From: Paramicrosporidium saccamoebae
Taxonomy: Eukaryota; Rozellomycota
Length of the DNA: 64,000 nucleotides
Reading direction: 5' to 3'
Assembly (NCBI GenBank): GCA_002794465.1
Contig: MTSL01000014.1
Span: 25,610 to 89,609, forward strand
Positions 20,402 through 31,253 of this stretch are shown one piece after another (position 1 is the first letter of the stretch; the number at the start of each line of letters is the position of its first letter). Both the position numbers and the translations under genes were made by a program. The notes under the pieces are model-generated. The model saw only the letters and a list, made by a program, of their open reading frames with translations. It was not told where the DNA came from and did no database searches.

Positions 20402-22273
20402 ATGGGACGTCGATCCAAATCCAAAACCGAACCCAAATCAGAGTCAGAGCCTGAATCCGACTCTAATTCTAACAATGAATCAAAGTTCAGGTTTAGAAGG
20501 ACCAGATCCAACCCCAAGCCCAAATCCCAATCCAACTCCAAAAGCAGCGAATCTCCCTCGACCTCAGTGTCGGCTTCACCCCCCTCTTCATCTATACCCT
20601 CATCTGCATCCTCTTCAATGCCCTCCCTTGTGCTTTCATCTGCTCCCAAGGTTGCTCGCCCATTTTCACTGAGCAGTCTGTTCCGTCGTAAATCCTCTCT
20701 CACTGGACAAAGTCTCACCACCATTGATGAGACGGAGGAGCGCACAGCATTGCGCCGAAGGCACACTGTTACAGATCGAGTTGGAAAGCTCTTGCGGCGG
20801 GTCTCACGACGGGGCGGAGAACACAAACTGCTTTTGGACGAGGTCATGGAGCCAATGCGACATGTCAGCTCCTTTTACCAATCTCCGACGGGCTCACTGG
20901 CTGAATTACAGACAGGAAGCATGATCGAATTAAAAAGTCCGGTCATAAAGACTGCCCAGCCCCTTACTCCACCCCCCGTGCCCACCGTCTGCACCCAATG
21001 GAGTCCCGACACTGTACCGTTCAAGGTGCTCACCTCTACCCGTTGCGTTCTGCAACACAATGAGCGTCTCATCCAGGGCCATCTGACTGTGACAACCCGC
21101 AAGGTCCATTTCCAAGCCACTTCCAGTCAAAGTCGGTTGCATTTTGAAATTCCTTATACGGACATTGTCGCTATCATCCCCAGTCAGTATTATGGCGCCG
21201 GGGCAGTGCATCTGGCCACGCAAAGCCGATTGGTGCGCATTGTGAATCTGCCTGAACGGACCACCACGTTACGGGTGCTGATGGACGAATGGAATATGCA
21301 TTGTCGCTGCATGTTGCTTGGCACCGCCCATACGCCTGTCCGAAAACTCACCATGGCCCAGGCCGATTGGCTTGCCGATGTGGTCGACGATTCAGCCCTT
21401 TCGGGATCAAACCTTTCCACTAAATATCCCTGTGGATGTGACAGCCATTTCGCGGAAACGGTCATTGAGACTACTCTGCCAGGGACGCCCTTGGCTCTCG
21501 CCGACACTCTCTTTGGCGGCCTCAATGGTCCACAGGGTTCCTACATGAGCAGCGTCTTTTGGGTATTCGAGGGCGCCATCATTGATGAAGGGCCCTGGAA
21601 GGACATTCCCCGTCATCGTAGTGTTAAGATTTCTGTTCCTGATCCCACCCGCCCTACCCAACGTCTACACTACCGCAATGAACAGACTGTAGTGCGTGAG
21701 GCTGCCGATGTCTTTATCGTCTCTAGCGACGTAACTGCTGCAGCTCAAGGAACCATTGGATTAGAGGGTGTAAGGCTACGATGGTGCATCACTCGCACCG
21801 GAATCATCGAGGAATCCCACATACTAATCACTGGCGAGGCTGAATCTACTACCCAGAAGCTTTCCTTAAAGACGGATGAACCGTTTGTCTTTCGTGTCAT
21901 TGTCGGACGTTTCGAAGATCTTTTTGCAGAGATACGTCTCAAAAATATAGTTATTCCCGATCCCCCGCCTCAAACGGGTCAAATCGCGCAAATTTGGGAC
22001 CGTATCCGTCAAACGTTCATCTTTGTCGTCGGTCCCACCATTATGGGGAGCTTTCCCCATACCGTGCGTTCTCCCCAGAGATTGCTAATAGCATTCTTTG
22101 TTCTGTCTCTATTTGGTTGGCTGCTGCTGCGCTGGACGTGTCCGACCCCCGTGCTCCCGGTAGACCATCTGTTTGTTGAACAATATCTCGAAAACGTCAT
22201 CCGGGAAAATCGCAAAATAATGCACAATGTATCGCAGCGTCTGAATCACATTCGCGATCAAATAGAGCTTTAA
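20402..22273 (+). CDS. Lam/Aster-type sterol transfer protein (GRAM + VASt + TM)
   Basis: 623 aa from the ATG at 20402 (the frame is open upstream but only to GTG). A 190-residue Ser/Pro/Lys-rich N-terminus is followed by a GRAM domain (about 205-285, FKVLTSTRCVLQHNERLIQG...), a VASt/StART-like lipid-binding domain (about 345-515, beginning CGCDSHFAETVIETTLPGTP), one membrane segment (about 562-580, LLIAFFVLSLFGWLLLRW) and a short lumenal tail. This order is that of yeast Lam/Ysp and animal GRAMD1 proteins, which anchor in the ER and move sterol at contacts with the plasma membrane. Divergent from the Sla2-like gene. Confidence 0.85.
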   Translation: MGRRSKSKTEPKSESEPESDSNSNNESKFRFRRTRSNPKPKSQSNSKSSESPSTSVSASPPSSSIPSSASSSMPSLVLSSAPKVARPFSLSSLFRRKSSLTGQSLTTIDETEERTALRRRHTVTDRVGKLLRRVSRRGGEHKLLLDEVMEPMRHVSSFYQSPTGSLAELQTGSMIELKSPVIKTAQPLTPPPVPTVCTQWSPDTVPFKVLTSTRCVLQHNERLIQGHLTVTTRKVHFQATSSQSRLHFEIPYTDIVAIIPSQYYGAGAVHLATQSRLVRIVNLPERTTTLRVLMDEWNMHCRCMLLGTAHTPVRKLTMAQADWLADVVDDSALSGSNLSTKYPCGCDSHFAETVIETTLPGTPLALADTLFGGLNGPQGSYMSSVFWVFEGAIIDEGPWKDIPRHRSVKISVPDPTRPTQRLHYRNEQTVVREAADVFIVSSDVTAAAQGTIGLEGVRLRWCITRTGIIEESHILITGEAESTTQKLSLKTDEPFVFRVIVGRFEDLFAEIRLKNIVIPDPPPQTGQIAQIWDRIRQTFIFVVGPTIMGSFPHTVRSPQRLLIAFFVLSLFGWLLLRWTCPTPVLPVDHLFVEQYLENVIRENRKIMHNVSQRLNHIRDQIEL

Positions 22274-22419
22274 TTGTGTTTTATAAGGCAATTGCTTTCT
22301 TACTAAATTATTAGTATTTTTGGCTTAGTAAGTGATGTGGTAGGCCTGTGAGCAAAGTAATTATCAGATGAAAGATGAAAGGTGCGCTCAATAGCGGGTC
22401 CCTGTACGTAGATAAAAGA

Positions 22420-22462
22420 GACGAGTCGAGTCGAGTCGAGCTGAGCTGAGTCGAGTTGGGTC
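22420..22462. repeat. Pentanucleotide repeat (GAGTC)n
   Basis: Imperfect run of GAGTC/GAGCT in the 360-bp gap between the GRAM/VASt gene and SSP-1. Positions 22535-22600 of the same gap also contain CTTACTGTCCTCAAATACTC, related to the dispersed repeat. Nothing else seen. Confidence 0.85.
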
Positions 22463-22604
22463 AAAGATTTGTTCACTATCGTCTGGTGTCGTTCATTGTT
22501 AATTCAAAGGCCTACTTCTAGTCTCATTAACAGATGAGTCCTAAAATCGTAAGGACACAGATCTTACTGTCCTCAAATACTCGACTAATCTATCCCCACC
22601 ACTC

Positions 22605-22610
22605 TATAAA
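22605..22610 (+). promoter_or_regulatory. TATA-like box of SSP-1
   Basis: TATAAA 32 bp upstream of the SSP-1 ATG. SSP-3 has TATAAA at 24276-24281, 34 bp upstream of its chosen ATG, and SSP-2 has a weaker CATAAAA 67 bp upstream. The similar placement supports the starts chosen for SSP-1 and SSP-3. Confidence 0.45.
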
Positions 22611-22636
22611 TTTACCCAAACCCCCGGGCGGTCAGT

Positions 22637-23113
22637 ATGTCAATTACATTTCTTTTGCTCATTGGTTTCCTCTCGGCGATTGCGAGCGGGTCTTTTCTGC
22701 AGCGCGTTGCCGTCCAGACCTCTGGCGTCCGGACCTCTGGTGTCCGGTTGAGACAAAAATTTGTGACACGCCTTCCGCCTGGCATAATATTTACTCCATA
22801 TTGCGTCTGGTTCATGGATGAACATGCCAATCTAGAAATCTCAGTAATGTCGAGTAAAGTTAAAATTGCCGGTCAGGGTGTTTTCGATTTGGGTGTGTTT
22901 CGAAATTATCAATTGCTCCCAGAAGGCACTAAGAAGGTAATTGTTGGCGACGAAGTAGTGGTTGCCATAAGCAAAAATCCATCGGATTCCAAGAAATTTC
23001 GCCGGAGCGCGCGTCGTGAACTGAGCAAGGGTGTAGAGGATATTAACTTGGACCATCCCGACATGATATTTCTAGCTTATGAAGTCGAATCTGAACCTAG
23101 AATATCCGAATAA
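22637..23113 (+). CDS. Small secreted family protein SSP-1
   Basis: 158 aa, intronless. Signal peptide (MSITFLLLIGFLSAIASG) and a predicted mostly beta body. Family features: a hydrophobic strand followed by a Gly, an aromatic/Arg strand (GVFRN here), a spacer, then the core GDEVVVAI, then a polar helix (Lys/Arg rich), and a final strand with an acidic end (RISE). It has a short internal repeat TSGVRTSGVR after the signal peptide. No known domain recognised. First of three same-strand members; SSP-2 and SSP-3 follow. Confidence 0.75.
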   Translation: MSITFLLLIGFLSAIASGSFLQRVAVQTSGVRTSGVRLRQKFVTRLPPGIIFTPYCVWFMDEHANLEISVMSSKVKIAGQGVFDLGVFRNYQLLPEGTKKVIVGDEVVVAISKNPSDSKKFRRSARRELSKGVEDINLDHPDMIFLAYEVESEPRISE

Positions 23114-23645
23114 GCGACAATTAATACACAGGAACATTCTGCTTGATTATTTGATGTCTGCTCGAGTACCGTTACTTTGATTGACATGATGCTCTCCAAT
23201 CTGTTGCAAAGTGGAAAGGGCACCATAACTTTGTTCAGAGCTAGGTTATTAAAATACGGGCCCAGGTGCTTTGTAGAAGCATCGAGATGCAGCAAAAGAC
23301 AACCACAGGCACAAGGAGCTTAATGGCTGGTCATTCGACTTTGAGTATGGCACTTTATGTCTAGGCTAATGCATGCGAATGTAGCCTCACTATTTTTATT
23401 GATTGGACGCTGCCAAATGACTTACAAATCATGTAATGTAGAGGATTGACTAGTTGAGTATCTGAGTATGGTTACCTAGTTTGGAGAATATATAATTGGG
23501 ACGATCTATGAAAGATAATGAGATCTATATCTTTATCATTTTAGGATTATTACGTTACTTATGACTCCATAAAAGGGCCGTTGGGCTGACAGTGAAGGAG
23601 ACCTCATCTTGTCTCTTCCGTCTGACAAAGTCCGTGGTATCAAGA

Positions 23646-24140
23646 ATGATTAAGCTGTTCGCTGGACAGGGAAACTCCGTCAAGTCTGCATTATTTCTAT
23701 TTCTTTATGCCTTTTTCACTATTGTAAGCGGGTCCCATCTGTTTTACACTCATTCTGTCCGACTCGGACGTCTGTACGCAAAATCGTTCTCGGGTAACGT
23801 ATATTTTGGTCCCTATGAAACCGTGCTCGTTGATGGAGGTCCAGCTCGCGTAGGTCTCTTGATTGACGGAGACCGGTTAAAAATTTTTGGCGATCAATTC
23901 GAGTGCCGTGTATTCCGAGGACAGGAAATGTTACCAGAAAGCTGGGATATAAAAGTGGAGGGTGGTGACGTAGTAGTGGCTGCTATTCTTAGCAAGTATC
24001 GTCAGGATCCTATCACTCCTGCCACCCTGAGACTAATGTTTGAAATGTACGCAGAATCGAAAGACGTAAGCCGTGTTGGGCTGAGGGGAAGGAGCTATTT
24101 AGTTATTCCTATTGAAGCCGTACCCGGTATATCTGAGTAA
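23646..24140 (+). CDS. Small secreted family protein SSP-2
   Basis: 164 aa from the ATG at 23646; the frame is open to a GTG at 23592. A hydrophobic leader (SALFLFLYAFFTIVSGS) sits about 14 residues in, so it may be a signal peptide with a longer n-region. Body carries family marks: LKIFGDQFECRVFRG, GGDVVVAAI, a helix, and an ending VPGISE like SSP-1 (RISE) and SSP-3 (SASE). Function unknown. Confidence 0.72.
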   Translation: MIKLFAGQGNSVKSALFLFLYAFFTIVSGSHLFYTHSVRLGRLYAKSFSGNVYFGPYETVLVDGGPARVGLLIDGDRLKIFGDQFECRVFRGQEMLPESWDIKVEGGDVVVAAILSKYRQDPITPATLRLMFEMYAESKDVSRVGLRGRSYLVIPIEAVPGISE

Positions 24141-24309
24141 ATATCCATCAATTCACGATCACCTATAATGTTGCGCCTGTGTCTAAGCAAACTCGTCGTC
24201 ATGGACTGATACAAGTATCACGACTAATAGCAATCGATACAGAATACCCCATATCGGGTATAGTGACTTGCACACTATAAAATGAATGTCATCGGGTGTA
24301 GAAATTATC

Positions 24310-24756
24310 ATGAGAACCGACCTCTTTCTGTGGATTGGTGCCTTTCTAAGTTGTGCGAGCGGCGCAGGATTATTGCATCACGCTAGACGATTTGGGGGTT
24401 CCTGCAAAACAAGTTACGGGACTAGTGTCGAATTACATCCCACTGCGGTCAGGTTTTCGAACAATCACTCTACCGCCTATGTCAAGTTGGAGTCAAATAA
24501 GCTGGAAATTTTCAATGACGGTGATGTCCGCTGTCATGTGATCCGAGGCGATCAGAAATTATTAAGTAGAACCGAACTGGAAATTGGCGACAAAGTAGTG
24601 ATTGAGATTGGTCGTGAATTTTGGGGAATAGAGGAAGTTCACGAGTACATGCGCGAGATATTGGACACGGAAGAGAATGTAATGAGCCTAAGCCGCAATA
24701 AGCAATGCTGGAGTACTCTAGTTGTTCCAATAGTAGCTGGATCCGCATCTGAATGA
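24310..24756 (+). CDS. Small secreted family protein SSP-3
   Basis: 148 aa from ATG 24310, which starts the signal peptide MRTDLFLWIGAFLSCASG; an in-frame ATG 24 bp upstream would add eight polar residues. Family core: NKLEIFNDGDVRCHVIRG, GDKVVIEI, then a helix, and an ending VPIVAGSASE. TATA-like box 34 bp upstream. Function unknown; the core resembles SSP-2 (ECRVFRG) more than the later array. Confidence 0.72.
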   Translation: MRTDLFLWIGAFLSCASGAGLLHHARRFGGSCKTSYGTSVELHPTAVRFSNNHSTAYVKLESNKLEIFNDGDVRCHVIRGDQKLLSRTELEIGDKVVIEIGREFWGIEEVHEYMREILDTEENVMSLSRNKQCWSTLVVPIVAGSASE

Positions 24757-24902
24757 ATACTGGCTAATACATGATAACTTGTGATGGCACACTGTCAAAG
24801 GCGAGATATTAAACACGATGGTGATGTGCAAATTGACTTTAGCAAAAGATGCAGTGTCACCGAAAAAACACACTTTAACGTGCTAAGAGGCATAAGATAC
24901 AG

Positions 24903-25040
24903 ACGTGTTGACTTGGATCTACTTTCAGAAACAAGTTTACTTGGATCTACCCACAGAACAGGTTTAGTTATAGATATACTCTCACAAACAGACACAAGAT
25001 AAAAACATGTTTACTTACAGATCTACTCTCAGAAGCAAAA
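24903..25040. repeat. Degenerate ~28-bp repeat at the 3' end of casein kinase
   Basis: Four diverged copies of GTTTACTTGGATCTACT followed by YTCAGAAACA on the plus strand (near 24904, 24934, 24962 and 25009). The last copy runs into the final codons and stop (25029-25031) of the casein kinase gene on the other strand. The rest of the gap from 24757 shows no gene. Confidence 0.65.
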
Positions 25041-26307
25041 GAGTCGACGCAGCCAACTCCGACGCGGCGTCTCCTCCGCCAGCGGAGTGCGGATGGCCGG
25101 CAGGTTCCGGTCCGTACGTACCTGTGTCAATGGGATGTGGTTGGGCACCAACCCGGGACTCTCGTAGTGCAGACTGCGATGCGACTTTGTTTCTGGCGGC
25201 TACACGGTTAACATACAACTCCAGCTACCAGTTTCTCCCAGTCGAGTGGCTCATTGGGATCCTGCTGGTCATAGACAGTCTTGAACCAGCTCCGACAAAC
25301 TTCATAATCGGGTTCCTCCTCAAAGGCCAGTCGTCTCGTATAGGCCACATACTGCGCAAATTGCTCGGGGTAGTTCATGCAAAGATCCTCAACGTGAATC
25401 ATCTGCTTCTTCTGACCAATTTTCTCATACTTTTCCCGATTATCGCGAGCCTTGAGGCCCTGCCAGGGAAGGGAGCCCCGCAGAAAGTACATGAACACAT
25501 TTCCCAGGGCCTCCATGTCGTCGCGACGGGACTGCTCACGACCCAAATGCGTGTTAATTGACATGTAGCGGGCTGTGCCGCTCAGTGACTTTTTCTCCCG
25601 ATAGGGAATGTGCTGTTTTGTCTGTGGATGGACATAATGTTTGGCCATCCCAAAGTCGACGACATAGATGGTCCGATCGTCTTTTTTCTCAGCCCGTCCC
25701 AATAAGAAATTATCCGGCTTAATGTCCCGATAGATTAGTTCCTCACGATGAATAGCCTGAACCCGCGTAATCTACAGTCAACACCCTCATCACTGATTAC
25801 CATTTGGATGGCCAAGAAACTGGTTGTCTTGACGGAAAATCGCCGACCACAGCGGTCAAAAAGATCCTCCAGACTGGGTCCCAGATAGTCCAGGATCATG
25901 TAGTTAAAGATGGCCTCCTGGCCGTAATGGTAGGCTTGGGGAATTCCCTTGAGCAGTTCAGAATCCAGTCCTTCCTTTCGTCGCTCGTTGATTCGGGCAT
26001 TGAGGTGTTTGTATGCGCGGTATTCGTCTCTAAGTTGGGGTGCAGCGCTCTTGCGCGACTCCTACCAGTCAGACTTGGGGGAACGGAATACAAATTTAAT
26101 GGCCACCAGCTCTGTAGCCAAATCAGTCTTTCCTAACCATCAACGAGCCGGCAAGGGATACCGAGGTATATGATGCCAAAGGAGCCTTCTCCTATTTTGC
26201 GCAACACTTCATAGTGCTCACCGACCTTTCCAGGCCGCTCGCCTGTCAAATCTTCACTCTTGGCGACGGGCCTACCGGTTAATACTGCGGAGGGGCTACA
26301 TTAACAT
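25029..26307 (-). CDS. Casein kinase 1 (Yck/CK1-gamma-like)
   Basis: 377 aa over six exons: 26300-26307 (8 nt), 26162-26271, 26092-26132, 25801-26061, 25229-25771, 25029-25199; introns 28, 29, 30, 29 and 29 bp. Splicing restores [39 protein letters not shown] and [10 protein letters not shown]. Every junction keeps frame. The first exon holds only ATGTTAAT. If the last intron is not removed, the protein ends 48 residues earlier (stop at 25208) with VAGVVC. The spliced tail is basic and ends RRLFCF, which could help membrane association, as Cys-rich tails do in Yck kinases. Its start faces that of the TFIIIC subunit gene 272 bp away. Confidence 0.9.
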
Positions 26308-26424
26308 TCAGGCCACAGAGGGTTCGACAATGGAGACGTGCGTCCCGTCACGCCACAATGCCGGTCAACCAATCAAACGAAAAGTCATTTATTATACGCA
26401 ATCTATGTCGTCGAAATGTAGAGT

Positions 26425-26480
26425 TATTGAATGGAACATTGAGTGTGCTATTGAGTGGACTATTGAGTGAGTTATTGAGG
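26425..26480. repeat. Short ATTGAGTG-type repeat in divergent promoter
   Basis: About five copies of a 10-13-bp motif (TTATTGAATGGA, CATTGAGTGTG, CTATTGAGTGGA, CTATTGAGTGAG, TTATTGAGGAGG) between the divergent casein kinase and TFIIIC genes. It may carry shared promoter sites, but that is a guess. Confidence 0.6.
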
Positions 26481-26579
26481 AGGGTACTGGGAAATTGGGA
26501 AATTTCGACAGATTCATCCACATGCTAATCGGCTTACCATATCTGATTCATAGTCCAACCAATCAAACCATATCCGACC

Positions 26580-29500
26580 ATGGATGGAATCCTTCGCGCC
26601 CTGCAGGAAGCCGTCATCTGTCAAGGCGGTCCCATTGGTAGAACCCGTTGTAGTCGCTAATGGACAGGCCTTCAAATAGACGAGTTTTATGAACTGGCCG
26701 AGAAGAGATATCAAGAGCTGTTAGACACTGAACTAACCGAGGCGGGCCGGAAACAGCTCTGGAGAGAAGCGGGTCAATGCGGACTCTTTTTATTTGTACC
26801 CGCAGAGTATATTACTGACGTTATAGATGCAAAACAACTGTAATGACGTGGATAAACGCACCAAGAGCAGTGGGACTGGGAACGGCGACTCTGACAATCT
26901 TTTTAGTATTGCTTGCCCTCCTTACGAGTTGGAGAATGTTTCAATAGTGTGTTCAACAGAGGAACGTTTGAATTTTTATACAAAAGGTCGGCCGTTGCGT
27001 CTCAACGAGCTGCAAATCCGGGCTCTCGAAATTATTGCCAAAACAATGCGACGTGGCATCACACAGGCCGAGGTGGCAAAACAATTATCACTGGACCCAC
27101 GCAGTTTCTTTCATCAGCTCAAAGCGCTGTTGGAATACCATCTGGTGACACGCATTCCCGTGTCATGTAACCGGTCGTTTACATATCTACTGCATTTGAA
27201 CCGTCTGGCCCCAGAAGACGAGACTTGTGCTGCAGAGGGGGAGGAAACGACAGTGACGCCAAGTGTCGTGTCGGTGCGGTCACGGATTGTGGAACTTTTG
27301 GAGACGGCTCCGGGGAAGAAGTTGCCCGCTCAGGAAGTGTATCGGCTGCTGGGTGGGCCGCAGTTTGTGCGCATTTATCGTCGCAATATTTCTTGGTTGG
27401 TCGAGCATGGTTTTATTGAATGTATTGTGGCTGAAGAACTGGGTGCATTTAAGCGGATTTTGAAATTCAAAAAGAATCTCACCGACCTGGCCCGCAAACC
27501 CGTCAAGCCCGTCGTTCCCGTTGAGGAAAATGCACCATTACAGGAACTTGTCACTGGTGCCTCGTTGGAGCGACAAATCCGCGATTATATTGACGCCAGC
27601 GGCGGGACGGGCCGCACTCTGACTGAGGCAATGCATGACTTTGGCATTGGTCGAAAGTTGGCCTACCGCATTGGGGATCGACTGACCAATGGAAAGTACT
27701 TTAGTGACTCGGATGTGGTCAAAGTACCCGAGTTTTCAGGAAAGGAGCGACGCCATCGGTTTTTCACTACTGACGGTCAAACTCGCGATACTGCTGATGT
27801 GGTGCTGTTGGGCTCGATGGCGCGTGATTCGGTCAATCGAGCGAGACGACTAAAGGCGCTATTGCAAATTGTGTCAGAGGCGGTGATTGTGGAGAGTGGA
27901 AAGCCCCTAATCAACGATCTACAGCAACGGTTAAACGAACAAGAGTTTTCCATGGACGGCAAGACGCTCAAACGGATGATAAAGTACCTCGAGGACGAGG
28001 GACTAATTCGGACAGTGGTGGTAGTGCTGGCTGGCGTTAATAGGACAGTGTTGATAAAGGCCAATCTTGCCTCCAATGATCCTCAGGTATTGGAATTTAT
28101 TGAAAAACTCAAAAAGAACCGCGCTGACCTTGCTGTGTTACCCCCCGACACTGTTTCAGAGCCTGCCAAGGAGCACAAGTTTAAGATGCAAAAATACGGC
28201 TATGTATTTGGGATCCTTCAGCGGTGTCGTCGACTTCATTCCTATTTAGTGCAAGAAGTGATCCTGCCACGGTCTAATGGCGAAGACCCTTGGATCTGTG
28301 AAACACTCAATACCCTGTTCCGAGAACTGCCCCTAAGTGTCTTTCTCAAGATTATTGGGGTGGGTGCCATTTCCACTCGTTTGTCCGACTTCCTTGCCGA
28401 GCCCAGTCATCATGATTTGACGGTGGAGGCCCTGCCGCCGGCAATCAGAGAGGAGCTTCATCGACGTCGGATAGACCGACACAAGACTGTGATAAAGAAG
28501 CTGATGGAGTTGTTGGTGCAATTTGGTTTGGCCATCCCCGATGTCCGCTATCCCAGCGTGGCCTTTCGACTTCCCTATCAATACAAGCTTGTCCAAAAAG
28601 TAAACATTATGGACATTGGCACCGGCTCGGTTCTGAAAAGCGTAGATTTAGCCTCGCCCAGGGCAGTGGATGAGTATTGGGACTGGCTTGCAAGTCTGGC
28701 AGAGCAATCAGTGTCGGTACACCCGAGTCTGGCCATGGCGTATTCACTGGCAACACGAAAGGACAGCTGGCAGTCTGTCTCTCCCTATAGCAAAGCCTTT
28801 AAAAAGGCCCTCCGACGCATCATCTCACAATCCCTCTCTCCCCAAGCCCTGGAGGAGGAGATGGGGAAGATTCAGGACGATTTTGAAATTGACCGTGAAA
28901 CTCTGATGCGAGCATATCAGGAACTGGAGCAAGAGTCGCAAAAGACCCGAACGAGACGGCTGGAGGAGCGGCGGGCGAAAAAGGTTGTCAGTCGTACTCG
29001 AGATATTCTCCCCAGAGCCGTCGAGAGCGACGAGGATCCTAATGAGCGCAGTAGACGGGCAGTATTACAGACATTCTCTGCATCAGAATTGGATTCGATC
29101 CGACGCTGTTTTTTCATTTTGCAATATCCGCGATTCCGTCTGCCCACGGGCAGCTGCCAATGGGGTCTCATTGAGACGCTCTACCGGGATGGCCTTATTC
29201 CGGGCACTCGTCAGGGCGATGAGATCCGCACCATGATTCAACGCTTTCTAGTTTCCTTTGAGCAGAGCAAAAAGATGCGGCGTGTAGAATTGACATTTCG
29301 CAGCATTGAGGCTCTCATCAAAGTCGGTGCTATACCTCCCATCCCCGCTCTGGAGGACAGTGTCGAGTCCAATTTCGCCCACGTGTTTGTATATTTCCAG
29401 GACTTGTTTGGAAGGATTGGTGAAATCAAAAAACATTGGTGGTCAAAGCAGCGTGGAAAATGTATTTCAGAGTCAGTACCTTTGTTTAGCGAGAAATCTA

Positions 29501-30339
29501 CAGTCCTGGTTGAGCCTACACAAACCAATGCCCCTACTGTACAATCCATGGCGCTTGTGGATGAGGGACCAAGTGCCTTTGATCCGGAGCAGAATTGGCG
29601 GAAAATGTCACGCATCCAACAATTTCGACATTTTCTTGAAAAGTCGTCCATTGTACCCTTGGCCAAGCCTTTGGAGATTTCTAGTGGCTATGCTGCAGAA
29701 TGGACAGCCATTAAAAAGATTCTCGCCATCCCAACCAGACAATATGACGCAACAATTTCCAAAGATTATCTGCAGCGCTACTCACCGGAGCGGGTTGATG
29801 CCGCCGTGCAGCAAATGGTTGCTACGGGTTTGCTCACCAAAGGCGAATCGGCCCGCTTTAGACCGCGCATTCCGGGCGGAGAATTCCTGGTAAATGAAGC
29901 ATTTGTTGCTATTATTGATGGCTGCGAGTGGAATCTTGACAGTGATGGAACCGAATTATGGCCGTTGATGGTGCAGGCGAGTCGGGATCAGGTGACCTTG
30001 TCGTTTGAAATGGCCAGAAGTGTCCCACAACTAGTCGTCTCCTCTATACCCACAAGAAGCATCAGGTCTTTGACTACAGCAATCAACAATAATCTTGACC
30101 ATGGCTCTGACTCGGTTTGGTTTACCATTGACGGAACTCTGAGATCCGATGTTTTTTGTGCTGCCTGCAAGTTTGTACATGAACAAATCTTTAGCCATCC
30201 CGGCATTAGTGCCGTCCATTTAAAAGAATCTTGCTTCCCATTTCTCAGCGAGGAGGAAGTCACCATCGTGCTACAAGTCTTGCTGGAAGCAGAATTTCTA
30301 GAGGTCGAAGAGGGACTAGACAACTATTATGCACTCTAA
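26580..30339 (+). CDS. TFC3: TFIIIC largest subunit, B-block binding (Tfc3/GTF3C1)
   Basis: 1232 aa over exons 26580-26637, 26668-26795, 26827-30339 (introns 30 and 31 bp). Recognises the B box of tRNA-type promoters to recruit RNA polymerase III. Without the two small 5' exons the frame would start at 26827. With them the N-terminus reads MDGILRALQEAVICQGGPIG, which fits the family start (helix then E..A..G.). The B-block winged helix is at about 119-190 (LNELQIRALEIIAKTMRRGI...) and further winged-helix-like repeats follow. Length matches yeast Tfc3 (1160 aa). Converges with the Utp12-domain gene 67 bp away. Confidence 0.85.
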
Positions 30340-30406
30340 CCGCCCGCTGTAAAGAGCCCTACTATTGTATTTTCACATCTTTAATGAAATTCTGATTCTA
30401 AACTAT

Positions 30407-31180
30407 TTAGTCGCTGTCATCACTGTCGCTAGCATCGCTGTCACTAGTATCACTGTCACTAGCATCACTATCGCTGTTCTCAGCAACGTCTTCATCCATT
30501 TCCTCATCCATGTCCTCTTCTTCTCCAGATTCCAGCTCATCGTCATATTCTTCCTCAGGCTGCTCCGTAATTACCTCGACACCCTCATCATCGTCTTCAC
30601 TGTCGTCATAGGTGGCCACAGGCATCTCCATCAGTCGGGCAAAGTCTTCTTGTTCTCCCCGGCCGTTTACTTGTCCCAGCATTAACTGTATCCGACCCCG
30701 CAACATGACCATCCGTCGGTGTGTCTTGGTTCGTGCCTCTATGAGTTTTTGTAGCGGTTCCACTCGACTGGGAAGGTCAGGTACCGTCAACAAATAGGCC
30801 GCATGTTCAGTCAGCAACAGTCGCAGCCACGGGACGAGCTGCATGGCGCGCATCGGACGACGTTGAATACGCACAACAAGTGCATCAAGCAGCGGCAGAG
30901 CATAAGTGGGCGGCATACGGCGCAGCGAAGAGCGTATTAGGTCCGTGTCCGTGTTGCTCAGGGCATTCTCCAAAAGGTCGCTGTCTGAAGAGGTGAGGCT
31001 CTGCGTGAGAATGTCGCAAAGCGAGTGCACGCGCGGTGTAGGAAGCTTCTGGAATGCCGCTGTCGGGTCTATAAAACCATCCGGAGACGGCGTCGTGGGA
31101 AAGGGCTCTGTCAATATTTCGTCCTTTGTCATCCTGTCTGAATCTGAATCCCCGGTCCGGGTGTATTGGCTGGTGACCAT
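30407..31180 (-). CDS. Utp12-domain protein, Utp5/WDR43-like without WD40 repeats
   Basis: 257 aa. Residues about 60-170 form a Utp12 domain close to the C-terminal part of Utp5/WDR43 (LPLLDALVVRIQRRP, WLRLLLTEHAAYLLTVPDL, RVEPLQKLIEARTKTH). In yeast and animals that domain ends a long WD40 protein of the t-UTP/UtpA complex, which acts on 35S pre-rRNA. Here no WD40 part is present and the divergent Mdm35 gene starts 73 bp upstream, so there is no room for one. The C-terminus is an acidic Ser-Asp repeat encoded by a 12-bp tandem repeat. Nucleolar role is inferred. Confidence 0.8.
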   Translation of the reverse strand: MVTSQYTRTGDSDSDRMTKDEILTEPFPTTPSPDGFIDPTAAFQKLPTPRVHSLCDILTQSLTSSDSDLLENALSNTDTDLIRSSLRRMPPTYALPLLDALVVRIQRRPMRAMQLVPWLRLLLTEHAAYLLTVPDLPSRVEPLQKLIEARTKTHRRMVMLRGRIQLMLGQVNGRGEQEDFARLMEMPVATYDDSEDDDEGVEVITEQPEEEYDDELESGEEEDMDEEMDEDVAENSDSDASDSDTSDSDASDSDDSD

Positions 31181-31253
31181 TATTGTCCATCCGTGGATCT
31201 TTCTAATCTGGTGGTCTTTCTCGACTTTCCATCAGTAGACTCACACTCACGCA

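Noticed and set aside
20347-20847. 166-aa minus-strand ORF over the GRAM/VASt N-terminus
   Set aside because: Antisense to a Ser/Glu-rich low-complexity region; composition explains the open frame.
25208-25210. Stop at 25208 as the end of casein kinase 1
   Set aside because: An intron with the standard signals removes it and keeps frame; kept only as a possible retained-intron form.
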